Translations under genes and position numbers: made by a program
The notes under the pieces: model-generated
The model's input: only the letters and a program-made list of their open reading frames with translations
Databases searched by the model: none
What the model was told of the DNA's origin: nothing
Assembly (NCBI GenBank): GCA_963786975.1
Contig: CAWBBE010000005.1
Location: forward strand, 434,001-498,000
Length of the DNA stretch: 64,000 nt
From: Palsa-506 sp963786975
Lineage (GTDB): Bacteria; Actinomycetota; Actinomycetes; Streptosporangiales; Streptosporangiaceae
Direction of reading: 5' to 3'
Part shown: positions 40,955 through 49,223 of the stretch, one piece after another
Layout of the letters: every line of letters starts with the position of its first letter
Numbering within the stretch: the first letter of the stretch is position 1

Positions 40955-41287
40955 CCATCCACCGCAGGTCGCCATGACAGCATCACCGCAGGCTGGGCCG
41001 GTCATCTGAGCTGGCCGCGGCGATGTCGGCCAGCGTGTGCCCGGTCTCGCTTGTGAAGTACGCAGAACATGTCAGACTGTCACTTATTGGTTCGACGGAT
41101 GCGAGCTGACCAAGGCCGTTTGGCGCGGCAAGGCAAGTGCCCGGGCTGGTCGGCCGTGGTGTTCCCTGTGGGTCTACTGTTACCTCAGCTAGCGACCGTG
41201 ACAGCCGAGCCGGCCATACCCCACAACTGACCGCCGCGGGCCGCAGGGCCCCGGTAAACCATGTGCTGATGGCTCGATGGAGGCGAG
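40955..41287. other. Intergenic region between tag and the accessory cassette
   Basis: About 330 bases with no supported gene. Composition drops towards AT around 41050-41100 (ACATGTCAGACTGTCACTT). This is the left boundary of the block that interrupts the tag-DUF3117 neighbourhood; no direct repeat, integrase or tRNA fragment was recognised. Confidence 0.3.
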
Positions 41288-41745
41288 ATGACCGAGGCCG
41301 AGCAGGCCACCCCTGGCATCGATGCCGCGACGCCATCGCCTGCACGCCGGTACCACGGCCACCTGGGCGGTACCAATAGCTTCGCGGTCGGCCGCGAAAC
41401 TGCCGAGCTGTCCTGGTTCAGCCTTCCTGGGCGCACCGACGCGGCCTGGCCGGATCGCGGCTGCCACCAGCGCGCGGCCCGCTGGATGTCGGCCGAGTCA
41501 GGCAGCCGCCAGTTCATCGACCTCGGGTCCGGGCTGCCGACGCAGGGAAGCACGCACGAGGCAGTGACGCAGGTCGCGCCGGATCCGCGGATCGTCTGCG
41601 CCGGTAACGACCCGATGGCGCTGGCCGCGGCCAAGGCCCTGCTGACCGGCGTTACCTTCGCCGGGAAATGGGTGCCGGGGACGCCTGCCCGGCGGGAACG
41701 GACGGTTCCCGGTTGCGCTACTGCGGCGTGGCCAGGCGGCGGTGA
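41288..41745 (+). pseudogene. Internally deleted Methyltransf_19 (SAM-dependent methyltransferase) copy
   Basis: The first 115 residues match the downstream methyltransferase closely (DAATPSPARRYHGHLGG; FIDLGSGLPTQGSTHEAV; RIVCAGNDPMALA). The SAM-site and catalytic middle is missing. At 41701-41745, in another frame, DGSRLRYCGVARRR and a stop reproduce the C-terminus of the intact gene (DGSRALYCGVARRP). The simplest history is a tandem duplication followed by deletion of roughly 450 bases. The key residues YDYMLNGGHNF have also decayed to YHGHLGGTNSF. A truncated product could still be made from ATG 41288. Confidence 0.8.
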
Positions 41746-41789
41746 CGCGGCACTTGCGGCCGCAGTCCGCGGACCGGGCAGGAGGAGCT

Positions 41790-42617
41790 ATGACCGAGCT
41801 TGAGCAGGCACCCGACGGAGTGGATCCGGCTACGCCGAGCCCCGCGCGGATGTACGACTACATGCTGAACGGCGGCCACAATTTCCGGGCCGACCGGGAC
41901 GCGGTGGAGCGATTCCGCGCGCAGCTGCCCGACCTGGAGGATGCCGCCTGGGCGAACCGCGGGTTCCACCAGCGCGCGGCCCTCTGGATGGCGGCGGAGC
42001 ACGGGATCCGACAGTTCATCGACATCGGGTCCGGGCTGCCCACCCAGGGCAACACGCACGAGGTCGTGCAGGCAGTTGACCCGGCCGCCCGGGTCGTCTA
42101 CGTAGATCACGACCCGATGGTGCTCGCGTACGCCGATGAACTGCTGACCGCCGACGGCACCACCACGGTCATCCAGGCTGACCTGCGTGACCCGGGCGCC
42201 CTGCTCGGTCATCCGGCGCTCCTGGCGCTGATCGATTTCAGCGAGCCTGCCGGGCTGCTGATGACCGCCGTGATGCAGTTCGTCGCGGATAGCTCGGATC
42301 CCTGGGGGCTAGTCGCGCGTTACGCGGGGGCGCTTGCCCCGGGCAGTTACCTGGCTCTGTCGCACATCACCGGCGACGCGCTGCCGCCGACGGCGATCCA
42401 GACCGGCATCGACGTCTACGCGGACGCAACCGAGCGGGCCTATCCGCGATCGATGGCCGCGATCGAGCGGTTTTTCGACGGCCTGGAGCTGGTACCCCCG
42501 CACCCCTCGGCCGACCGGGTGGTCACCCATGTCGGGCTCTGGGGCGCTGAGGATCTGACGGCTGCGGACAGCGACGGCTCGCGTGCCCTGTACTGCGGCG
42601 TGGCACGGCGCCCGTGA
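41790..42617 (+). CDS. SAM-dependent methyltransferase, Methyltransf_19 (PF04672) family
   Basis: A complete 275-residue member: PSPARMYDYMLNGGHNFRAD, AALWMAAEHGIRQFIDIGSG, then LPTQGNTHEVVQAV, VYVDHDPMVLAYADELL and the C-terminal YCGVARRP. The family is almost restricted to actinomycetes and its substrate is unknown. ATG 41790 is preceded by GGAGGAG. The stop overlaps the GTG of a DUF397 gene (GTGA), linking it to the XRE/DUF397 system. A decayed paralogue lies directly upstream. Confidence 0.88.
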   Translation: MTELEQAPDGVDPATPSPARMYDYMLNGGHNFRADRDAVERFRAQLPDLEDAAWANRGFHQRAALWMAAEHGIRQFIDIGSGLPTQGNTHEVVQAVDPAARVVYVDHDPMVLAYADELLTADGTTTVIQADLRDPGALLGHPALLALIDFSEPAGLLMTAVMQFVADSSDPWGLVARYAGALAPGSYLALSHITGDALPPTAIQTGIDVYADATERAYPRSMAAIERFFDGLELVPPHPSADRVVTHVGLWGAEDLTAADSDGSRALYCGVARRP

Positions 42618-42913
42618 ACCGTAGCCAGCCTGCCGCCGGCACAACCCGGAGCCAGCCTGCCACCGGAACCGTCAAGCCAACGGTCGCCCAGCTGGGCATC
42701 GACGTCGCGGCGCAGCGCTGGCGGCGGTCCGGTCACGGCGACGGGTCGATCGAGGTCGCCTTCGTCCGCGCCGGTAGCAGCGCGGACGTCGACTGGGTGC
42801 TGATGCGGGTCGCGGGCGATCCGGCCGGACGGGTGCTCGTCTACGACATGAATGAGTGGGCCTGCTTCCTCGACGGCGTCCGGAATGGCGAATTCGACGC
42901 CGCCGCAGGCTAG
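42614..42913 (+). CDS. DUF397-family small protein (first copy)
   Basis: A 99-residue protein with a Ser/Thr/Gln-rich N-terminus and a C-terminal DUF397-like domain: GSIEVAFVRAGSSADVDWVL, then VLVYDMNEWACFLDGVRNGE. The usual W-K-SS opening is degenerate (WRRSGHGDG). DUF397 proteins pair with XRE/DUF5753 regulators in actinomycetes, sometimes as antagonists of DNA binding. GTG 42614 overlaps the methyltransferase stop. Confidence 0.72.
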   Translation: MNRSQPAAGTTRSQPATGTVKPTVAQLGIDVAAQRWRRSGHGDGSIEVAFVRAGSSADVDWVLMRVAGDPAGRVLVYDMNEWACFLDGVRNGEFDAAAG

Positions 42914-42982
42914 CAGCGGCCCCGGCCGCCTCGTCGCGGCGGCTGATGTGGCCCGAAATCCCCTTGTGCCACCAGGCCATTT

Positions 42983-43075
42983 ATGCTATATGCAATCATT
43001 GATGACAAATTTTGTGAATCACAAGTTAAGTACCAATATACTAGAAGTGATGCCCTGTCAAGAGGGAGATCGCGG
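42983..43075 (+). promoter_or_regulatory. AT-rich promoter and palindrome upstream of the XRE regulator
   Basis: This is one of the most AT-rich stretches in the window. TTGTGA (43012-43017) and TATACT (43037-43042) are separated by 19 bases and resemble -35 and -10 elements. An imperfect palindrome around ACAAATTTTGT (42999-43024) overlaps the -35 region and may be an operator. AGAGGGAG precedes ATG 43076. Confidence 0.5.
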
Positions 43076-43927
43076 ATGACCGATGACGCTTACGGCGCGA
43101 CCATTGCCAAGCGCCGGCTCTCCAGGCGGCTCACCGAGCTTCGGGTAGCGACGGGCTACACGGCCAACCACGTCTGCGACATCCTGAACTGGGGCCGCGG
43201 GAAGGTCGGGCGCTTCGAGGCGAATCAGTGGAAGCGCCCGGAGATGAGCGACATCCGGGATCTGCTGCGTATCTACGACGCGCCGTCCGCCGTGCAGGAC
43301 GAGCTTGAGGAACTTGCGATCAGGGCGCGCGCGCGGCCCTGGTGGCGCGATTTCCCCGAGATCTTCGACAACGAGTTCCCCGGCTTCGAGAATGACGCCA
43401 CCCGCATCCGGGTGTTCATGCCGCTGATCCTGCCCGGCCTGCTGCAGACCCCCGCCTACGTGGAGTCCCTCATGCGGGCGGGCTCGCGGCCGCCGTCCTG
43501 GCGGGAGCGGGCGCTGCAGACCCGGTTGCGGCGGCAGGAGATCCTCGACCGCACTAGCCCGTCCGCGCCCAAGCTGAGCGCTGTGATCACCGAAGCATCG
43601 CTGATGTACCGCTGGGGCAGCCGCGCTGACCGGTACGAGCAGGTAGTCCACCTGGCCGAGATGGGCAGCCGGCCGAACGTCGAGCTCCGCATCCAGCGCT
43701 TCATCGACGGGCCGTACCCGGGCATGCATTCCATGATCAATATCTTTGGTTTCCCTGATGATGAGCCCAATCTCGTCTACATGGAGACCGACTACGCGAT
43801 CGAGGAGGTGAGCAGCGCGGAGTCCGTGAACACCTACGTCCAGGCCTTCGGCCGCGCCAGCGACGGAGCATTAGAGCCCGCCGACACCGCGGTCTTTCTC
43901 AGGCAACTTGCCGAACAACTGGAGTGA
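43076..43927 (+). CDS. XRE-family regulator with DUF5753 (Scr1/WhiJ-like)
   Basis: An N-terminal helix-turn-helix (RRLTELRVATGYTANHVCDI, then LNWGRGKVGRFEANQWKRPE) is followed by the DUF5753 domain (IRVFMPLILPGLLQTPAYVE, then SAVITEASLMYRWGS and DEPNLVYMETDYAIEEV). The family includes WhiJ, a developmental regulator of Streptomyces that works with small DUF397 proteins. Length is 283 residues. It is flanked on both sides by DUF397 genes, the downstream one overlapping it, and by a GHKL ATPase gene. Confidence 0.9.
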   Translation: MTDDAYGATIAKRRLSRRLTELRVATGYTANHVCDILNWGRGKVGRFEANQWKRPEMSDIRDLLRIYDAPSAVQDELEELAIRARARPWWRDFPEIFDNEFPGFENDATRIRVFMPLILPGLLQTPAYVESLMRAGSRPPSWRERALQTRLRRQEILDRTSPSAPKLSAVITEASLMYRWGSRADRYEQVVHLAEMGSRPNVELRIQRFIDGPYPGMHSMINIFGFPDDEPNLVYMETDYAIEEVSSAESVNTYVQAFGRASDGALEPADTAVFLRQLAEQLE

Positions 43928-44142
43928 AGACAATGACTGATCTGTCTCAAGCCGCCTGGCGGAAAGCAAGCATGAGTTCGCAGAACGGAGGTTGCGTGGA
44001 GATCGCGGCCAATCTCCCCGGCGTGACTGCCCTCAGGGACAGCAAGCGGCCGGCCGACGGCGCTCACATCGTGCGGCGCGCGGCCTTCGCCGTGTTCCTC
44101 GCGGAACTGAAGGCAGGCCGGTTCGACACCGACGCCGGCTGA
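43924..44142 (+). CDS. DUF397-family small protein (second copy)
   Basis: A 72-residue protein with a canonical DUF397 domain: WRKASMSSQNGGCVEIA, ALRDSKRPADG, AFAVFLAELKAGRFD. GTG 43924 overlaps the XRE stop (GTGA); ATG 43933 is an alternative. The overlap implies stoichiometric production with the regulator, as in whiJ-type pairs. A perfect terminator hairpin follows. Confidence 0.87.
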   Translation: MKTMTDLSQAAWRKASMSSQNGGCVEIAANLPGVTALRDSKRPADGAHIVRRAAFAVFLAELKAGRFDTDAG

Positions 44143-44163
44143 GCCGTCCGCATCGCGAACGCA

Positions 44164-44195
44164 GGAACCCCCCGGGATGCAGCCCGGGGGGTTCC
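44164..44195 (+). terminator. Perfect hairpin after the XRE-DUF397 pair
   Basis: Arms GGAACCCCCCGGG and CCCGGGGGGTTCC are exactly complementary with loop ATGCAG, 21 bases after the DUF397 stop. The sequence after it (GCTATTGCTGTG) is only mildly T-rich. Confidence 0.85.
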
Positions 44196-44472
44196 GCTAT
44201 TGCTGTGCCTGTCTCAAGGCCTGCCGGTCACCCTGGCAGGCAACCGGCGTGACTGCGACTGTACACGCGGCTTTTGCGGCTGCACAGCGCTGCGCTGACG
44301 TCCTGGTATGCACCAAGGCCACAACTGTGTGACTGAAGCCACAGCTGTCTGACCCATCTGACGGGCAGGGATGCGTTCAATCTGTCCATTTTCTGGGGAG
44401 GCCATTGCGAAGAGGGGCAAATGACTCATAATCTGTGCTTCACAGATACCTGAGGCGCGAAGGCGGAGGAGC

Positions 44473-45387
44473 ATGTTACCGTCGCCCGCGGAAAGCGGGG
44501 AGGACCGGCCTGCCGGGCTCGGTCGGCCATCCGGTGATGGCGGGCTGATGGCGGCACCCGTGGCCGATGCCTTCGCAATGGCGCCGCAGATTCCCGCGCA
44601 ACTCAGCGTACGCTCCGGTGGCTGTTTCGCCAGGCCACTGCCGCTGGACGGCAGCTGCGCTGGCGCCGCCAGGCGCTTCTTCCGTGAAGCAGTGGCAGGG
44701 ATCGGGATGCCGGGTGATCTCATCCACGACGGCATCACCATGGCCAGCGAACTCGCCGCCAACACCATGCACGCGCAGGACAACGTCGAGTTCGGCAGCA
44801 ACCGGATGCGCCCGGTGACCGGATTCCCCGAGCTATGGCTTTACGCCCGCGGGTCCGGGGCCAGGTGCGAGCTCGTCTGCAAGGTCTTCGACTCGCAGCC
44901 GCGGTGGCGGACCGGGGATCTGCCCGATCCCACCAAGCACACGCTCGAGTCGGTGAACGGCCGCGGGCTGCAGGTGGTCAACGGGCTGTCCGCCGGCCAG
45001 TGGGGATATCACCCGACCAGGGCACGGCTGGGCAGCTGGAAAGTCCCGGGCAAGGTGGTCTGGTTCTCGCTGCGGCTGCCGCCATGCTGCGAGCAGGTAC
45101 GGTCCGGCCGCCCGCGGCTCAGCGACGACCAGGCCGTCAACGAGCTGGAGCGGATGCTGACCGAACGCGGGATAGGCAGCCGGCTGGTCCGGGTAGACGA
45201 GCCCGCGGCGGGGCTGGCGGTGCTATCCGTCAGCCGCGACCTGACGGTCTGGTGCCATGGCGGCACGGTTTCCTGGAAGCTGCCGGACGGCAGGTACGAG
45301 CGGCGGCTGCTGTCCGACCTCGTCGATGTCGCCGAGCATATTATCTGCACACACGAGGAACTCGAGGCCGTCGGCGCTCCGGCCTGA
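44473..45387 (+). CDS. GHKL ATP-binding protein (anti-sigma-kinase-like)
   Basis: A 304-residue protein with an RsbW/SpoIIAB-type HATPase: the N-box MASELAANTMHAQDN, the G1-like region VCKVFDSQPRWR and NGRGLQVVNGLS. The last 100 residues (LSDDQAVNELERMLTERGI, then GSRLVRV) form a separate C-terminal domain of unknown type. Such proteins occur in actinomycete development and conservon-like loci near XRE/DUF397 genes. GGAGGA precedes ATG 44473. The 330-base upstream gap holds the terminator and probable promoter. Confidence 0.8.
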   Translation: MLPSPAESGEDRPAGLGRPSGDGGLMAAPVADAFAMAPQIPAQLSVRSGGCFARPLPLDGSCAGAARRFFREAVAGIGMPGDLIHDGITMASELAANTMHAQDNVEFGSNRMRPVTGFPELWLYARGSGARCELVCKVFDSQPRWRTGDLPDPTKHTLESVNGRGLQVVNGLSAGQWGYHPTRARLGSWKVPGKVVWFSLRLPPCCEQVRSGRPRLSDDQAVNELERMLTERGIGSRLVRVDEPAAGLAVLSVSRDLTVWCHGGTVSWKLPDGRYERRLLSDLVDVAEHIICTHEELEAVGAPA

Positions 45388-45452
45388 GCGGCATCAGGAC
45401 ACCGGCCTGACTGCCGTCGGCAGCGCCTGGCCGTCGGCCGCCCCGGCCAGTG

Positions 45453-46238
45453 TCAGCGGCCCTGGTAAACTGGCTGCTGCTTGCTGACGAAGGCCTCCGT
45501 GGCCGCCCGGTGATCGGCGGTCTGGCCAAGCTCCGCCTGCAGCCGGGCCTCCAGCTCCAGCGAGTCCGCCAGATCATGGGTGGCGGCGAAGACGAGGCTC
45601 TGCTTGATGGCCGCGTAGGCGGCAGTCGGGCCGGCGGCCAGCCTGGCCGCCAGGTCATGCGCTGCGCCAGCCAGTTCGCCGTCGTCCACGACTGAGTTGA
45701 AGATCCCGTAGCTCAGCGCCTTGTCCGCGGTCACCGGCTCGGCTAGCAGCAGCAGTTCGGCGGCCCTGGCAGCACCGGTCAGCCGCTGCAGCGTCCAGGA
45801 CGCGCCGGAGTCGGCTCCGAGCCCGACCCGCGCGAATGCCATCAGGACGCTGGCCCGCCGGGCGGCGATGCGGAAGTCGCAGGCGAAGGCCAGCGACGCG
45901 CCGGCCCCGGCGGCCACGCCGCCGACCGCGGCGACAACCGGCTTCGGCATGCCGGTGATCGTCATGATGATCGGGTTGTAATGCCGTCGCACGGTGTCGA
46001 TCGACGCGTCGCCCGCGGCCAGCAGGTCGGCATGCTCCCGCAGATCCTGGCCGGCGCAGAATGCCTGGCCCGCGCCGGTTAGCAGCACCGCGCGGACCTT
46101 GGCGTCCGCGCCGCACTCGCGCAGCGCGGCCAGCAGCCCGTCCTTCATCTCGGCGGTCAGCGCGTTCCTGGCTTCCGGCCGGTTCAGCGTGATCGTGGCG
46201 ATAGCGCCATCGACCTCGTAACGCACGGTGTCCGTCAC
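45453..46238 (-). CDS. Enoyl-CoA hydratase/isomerase family protein (PaaG-like)
   Basis: A crotonase-fold enzyme of 261 residues: ATITLNRPEARNALTAEM, the oxyanion-hole segment AFCAGQDLREHADLL and GVAAGAGASLAFACDFRIA. ARVGLGADSGASWTLQRLTG has Asp where hydratases often have Glu, a feature of PaaG-type 1,2-epoxyphenylacetyl-CoA isomerases. If so it would serve the paaABCDE product 26 kb away, but an ordinary hydratase cannot be excluded. GTG 46238 is preceded by AGGAGG. Confidence 0.82.
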   Translation of the reverse strand: MTDTVRYEVDGAIATITLNRPEARNALTAEMKDGLLAALRECGADAKVRAVLLTGAGQAFCAGQDLREHADLLAAGDASIDTVRRHYNPIIMTITGMPKPVVAAVGGVAAGAGASLAFACDFRIAARRASVLMAFARVGLGADSGASWTLQRLTGAARAAELLLLAEPVTADKALSYGIFNSVVDDGELAGAAHDLAARLAAGPTAAYAAIKQSLVFAATHDLADSLELEARLQAELGQTADHRAATEAFVSKQQPVYQGR

Positions 46239-46624
46239 ACCAGCCTCCTGGAATCGTCGGGGCGGCCTGCACCACCCGATCGCAGACAACAGTCCACGAA
46301 CCGGACGGCGGCAGGCAAGATGCCGGCTGATTCTGCCGCAAAAAATCCTGACCGCCGGAGGGCCCGCGCCGCCCTGGGCCGCAGGTGATCACCGTACCGG
46401 CCGGAGTGAGCCCCGATCCCGGCTGCACGCCACCAGCCGCGACACGGCGCCGGTTAGTCCGCGATGGAACGCTGATCGCTACCACGCAGCGCCGGAACTG
46501 AAGGATAATAGAGGTACTGATAGACGTGATTGTGGCTGGCAGATCCCGCCAGGTACCGGGGCTCCGGTGTCGTAGGCCTCAACGTGAGGTCCCCTGCGGC
46601 CCCGTGGCAGGAAGGGGATGCAGG
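46239..46624. other. Intergenic promoter region between enoyl-CoA hydratase and DUF3117 genes
   Basis: About 385 bases between divergent genes with no supported coding sequence. The part at 46500-46530 (GGATAATAGAGGTACTGATAG) is AT-rich and is the likely promoter of the DUF3117-pepA pair. This is the right edge of the accessory block. Confidence 0.35.
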
Positions 46625-46792
46625 ATGGCGGCGATGAAGCCGCGGACAGGTGATGGTCCGCTGGAGGTCACCAAGGAGGGACGCGGCATCGTGATGCGCG
46701 TCCCGCTAGAAGGTGGTGGCCGGCTTGTCGTAGAGCTGTCGGCTACCGAGGCCGCTGCGCTGGGGGAAGCGCTCAAGTCGGCTGTCGGCTGA
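46625..46792 (+). CDS. DUF3117 small protein
   Basis: A 55-residue protein (MAAMKPRTGDGPLEVTKEGR, then VMRVPLEGGGRLVVELSATE) matching the highly conserved actinobacterial DUF3117 family end to end. Function is unknown; the M. tuberculosis member is Rv1211. AGGAAGGGG lies 12 bases upstream of ATG 46625. pepA starts four bases after its stop. Confidence 0.93.
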   Translation: MAAMKPRTGDGPLEVTKEGRGIVMRVPLEGGGRLVVELSATEAAALGEALKSAVG

Positions 46793-46795
46793 CCC

Positions 46796-48322
46796 TTGCC
46801 GACTGACCTGCACGTCACCCTCCTCCCAGCGGCCGGCCCGCGTCTGCTCAGTGCCTACCTCTCGGCCGTGGCCGCCGGCCAGGCCGAGCCGCCCGATCTG
46901 ATCGCGGTGCCGGTCCAGGCCGGCCAGCTGCAGCAGGGCCGGCCTGAGCTGGATCCCTTCCTGCCCGCCGGGTCCGCCGCGGTGATCGCGGCCGCCGAGC
47001 TCACAGGCAAGGCAGGCGAGGTCGCCGAGGCAGCCGTCCGGCTGGGCGCCAGCGACAGCCGGGTAGCGTTTCTCGGCATCGGCGACGGGTCGCCACGCGC
47101 GCTGCGGCGGGCCGGGGCCGAACTCGGCCGCCGGGCGGCCGCGGCCAAGGCGGCACGCGGCAAGACCGTGCGGACGCCAGTAATCGCCGGCCTTTCTCAG
47201 GAGGCCGCGCAGGCGTTCGTGCAGGGCATCCTGCTCGGTTCCTATGCCTTCACGCTGAAGTCCGGGACAACCAGGGAACAGGGCGCTGAGGTTGGGCTGC
47301 TGACCGAGCAGCCGGCCGATTACTCCGATGCGGTGGGCCGCGCGATCACCATCGCGGGCGCGGTGACGCTGGCCCGCGACCTGATCAACGCGCCGTCGGC
47401 GGGCAAGTCGCCCCGGTGGCTCGCCGATGAGGCCGTCCGAGTCGCCGGGCCGGCTGGGCTCAGATCGCGGATCTGGGCCGAGGAAGACCTGGCGACGGCC
47501 GGGTTTGGCGGCATTCTGGCGGTCGGATCGGGATCCGCGCGGCCGCCCAGGCTGATCGAGCTGGGCTACCAGCCGGACGGCTGGCAGCAGCATGTCGTGC
47601 TCGTCGGCAAGGGCATCACCTTCGACAGCGGCGGACTATCGCTGAAGCCGAACGACGGCATGAAGCTGATGAAGACCGACATGGCCGGCGGCGCGGTGGT
47701 GATCGCGGTCATGTCCGCGCTGGCCAGCCTCGGCGTCCGGGCACGGGTGACCGGGCTGGTCGCGGCGGCCGAGAACATGCCATCCGGTTCGGCCTACCGG
47801 CCAGGAGACGTTATAACGCAGTACGCCGGGCGGACCGTCGAAGTGCTGAACACCGACGCCGAGGGACGGCTCGTGCTGGCCGACGCGATCGCCTATGCCG
47901 ACGCGCAGCTTGATCCCGACGTCGTGGTAGACATCGCGACCCTGACCGGTGCGGCCAGGATCGCGCTAGGGACTAGCATCGGCGCGCTGTACGCCACCGA
48001 TGACGGGGTTGCCGATGCGCTGCTGGCGGCCGGCCAGGCCTCCGGGGATCAGCTGTGGCGGATGCCACTGCCGGCCGACTACCTGGATGCGCTCGACTCG
48101 CCAGTGGCCGACCTTGCGCACGTAGCGCGCAGCGGTACGGCCGGCGGATATGCCGGGTCGATCGCGGCTGCCCTGTTCCTGCGCGAGTTCACCGGCGGCA
48201 GGCCGTGGGCTCATCTCGACGTGGCCGGGGCCGCGCGGGCATCGTCCGATGACGGCGAGATCACCAAGGGCGGCACCGGTTTCGGCACCCGGCTGCTGCT
48301 CAGCTGGCTCCGCGGAATCTGA
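46796..48322 (+). CDS. pepA: Leucyl aminopeptidase (M17 family)
   Basis: A dinuclear-metal aminopeptidase: VLVGKGITFDSGGLSLKPND, MKLMKTDMAGGAVV and the signature NTDAEGRLVLADAI are intact. Length is 508 residues with the usual poorly conserved N-terminal domain. TTG 46796 directly follows the DUF3117 stop, so the pair is probably one transcript. Cytoplasmic peptide turnover is the expected role. Confidence 0.94.
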   Translation: MPTDLHVTLLPAAGPRLLSAYLSAVAAGQAEPPDLIAVPVQAGQLQQGRPELDPFLPAGSAAVIAAAELTGKAGEVAEAAVRLGASDSRVAFLGIGDGSPRALRRAGAELGRRAAAAKAARGKTVRTPVIAGLSQEAAQAFVQGILLGSYAFTLKSGTTREQGAEVGLLTEQPADYSDAVGRAITIAGAVTLARDLINAPSAGKSPRWLADEAVRVAGPAGLRSRIWAEEDLATAGFGGILAVGSGSARPPRLIELGYQPDGWQQHVVLVGKGITFDSGGLSLKPNDGMKLMKTDMAGGAVVIAVMSALASLGVRARVTGLVAAAENMPSGSAYRPGDVITQYAGRTVEVLNTDAEGRLVLADAIAYADAQLDPDVVVDIATLTGAARIALGTSIGALYATDDGVADALLAAGQASGDQLWRMPLPADYLDALDSPVADLAHVARSGTAGGYAGSIAAALFLREFTGGRPWAHLDVAGAARASSDDGEITKGGTGFGTRLLLSWLRGI

Positions 48323-48383
48323 CCGCGGCACGCGCTGGAATCCGGCCGCGGGCAGCGGATCCGGCCGCGGGCCGGGCGCGCCG

Positions 48384-49112
48384 TCAGGGACCCTGCTTGA
48401 CCGCGGTGAGCAGGCCGCCGCCGACCGGCAGCAGCAGCGGGACCAGCCGCTCGTCGGCCTTAACTTGCTCGCACAACTCCCGCACGGCGGCGGTGTCCGG
48501 GTCGGCCTGCGCTTCGTCGCTGGCGCGCTCCCGCCAGAGGGCATCGGTGACCCGCTGGTGCCAGAGCGCATGGTCGAAGACGGCTATGCCGCCCGGCCGC
48601 AGCAGCCGCAGCGTGGCGACCAGGTACTCCGGGTACTCCTGCTTGTCCGCGTCACAGAAGACCATGTCGTAGGCGCCGTCGGCGAGACGCGGGAGTACCT
48701 CAAGCGCCCGGCCGCCGATCAGCCGGTAGCGGCTGGAGGCGAAACCCGCGTCCACGAACGCCTTGCGGGCCAGCCGCTGGTACTCAGGCTCGATATCAAC
48801 GCTGGTCAGCACTCCGCCGGTGCGCATGCCCCGGAGCAGCCAGATACCTGACGTGCCACAACCGGTGCCGATCTCGACGACCGATCTCGCCCCGATCGCG
48901 GCGGCTATGAAGCGCAGCGCAGCGCCGGTGGCGGCGCTGACCGGTACCGTCCCGCCAACCTCGGCGGCGCTCCGGCGGGCGGCCAGCAGCACGTCGTCCT
49001 CAGGGAGAAACTCCTCGACGTAGGTCAGGGTGTCCTGCTCGATGGCGATGACGTCCTCCGTGAACGCTGGCTGGCTCTCAGTGCCGCAGCCTAGCGTTAT
49101 GTCAGCTGGCAC
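48384..49112 (-). CDS. Class I SAM-dependent O-methyltransferase
   Basis: A 242-residue methyltransferase_3-family protein (catechol- or caffeoyl-CoA-OMT-like). SAM-binding motif I is VVEIGTGCGTSGIWLLRGM, followed by LTSVDIEPEYQRLARKA, DMVFCDADKQEYPEYL and RPGGIAVFDHALW. It lies divergent from sigE exactly as Rv1220c does in M. tuberculosis. GTG 49112 fits the family N-terminus (TEDVIAIEQDTLTYVEEFLP). The substrate is unknown. Confidence 0.88.
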   Translation of the reverse strand: MPADITLGCGTESQPAFTEDVIAIEQDTLTYVEEFLPEDDVLLAARRSAAEVGGTVPVSAATGAALRFIAAAIGARSVVEIGTGCGTSGIWLLRGMRTGGVLTSVDIEPEYQRLARKAFVDAGFASSRYRLIGGRALEVLPRLADGAYDMVFCDADKQEYPEYLVATLRLLRPGGIAVFDHALWHQRVTDALWRERASDEAQADPDTAAVRELCEQVKADERLVPLLLPVGGGLLTAVKQGP

Positions 49113-49223
49113 GGGAACCTGCCGGGCCTGTCCGGGCGTTGTTACAGTCGCCGGGCGACGGCATGCGGAAGTCAGAGCGCGATGCCGGCGTTGGGGTAGT
49201 AACAGGCTGGAAGAGGGGAAACC

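Noticed and set aside
40983..41345. 120-codon minus-strand frame upstream of the methyltransferase remnant
   Set aside because: No family resemblance; it overlaps the start of the remnant on the other strand.
41000..46300. Integrative element or prophage boundaries around the DUF397 cassette
   Set aside because: No integrase, tRNA, att-like direct repeat or transposase was recognised; only synteny suggests insertion.
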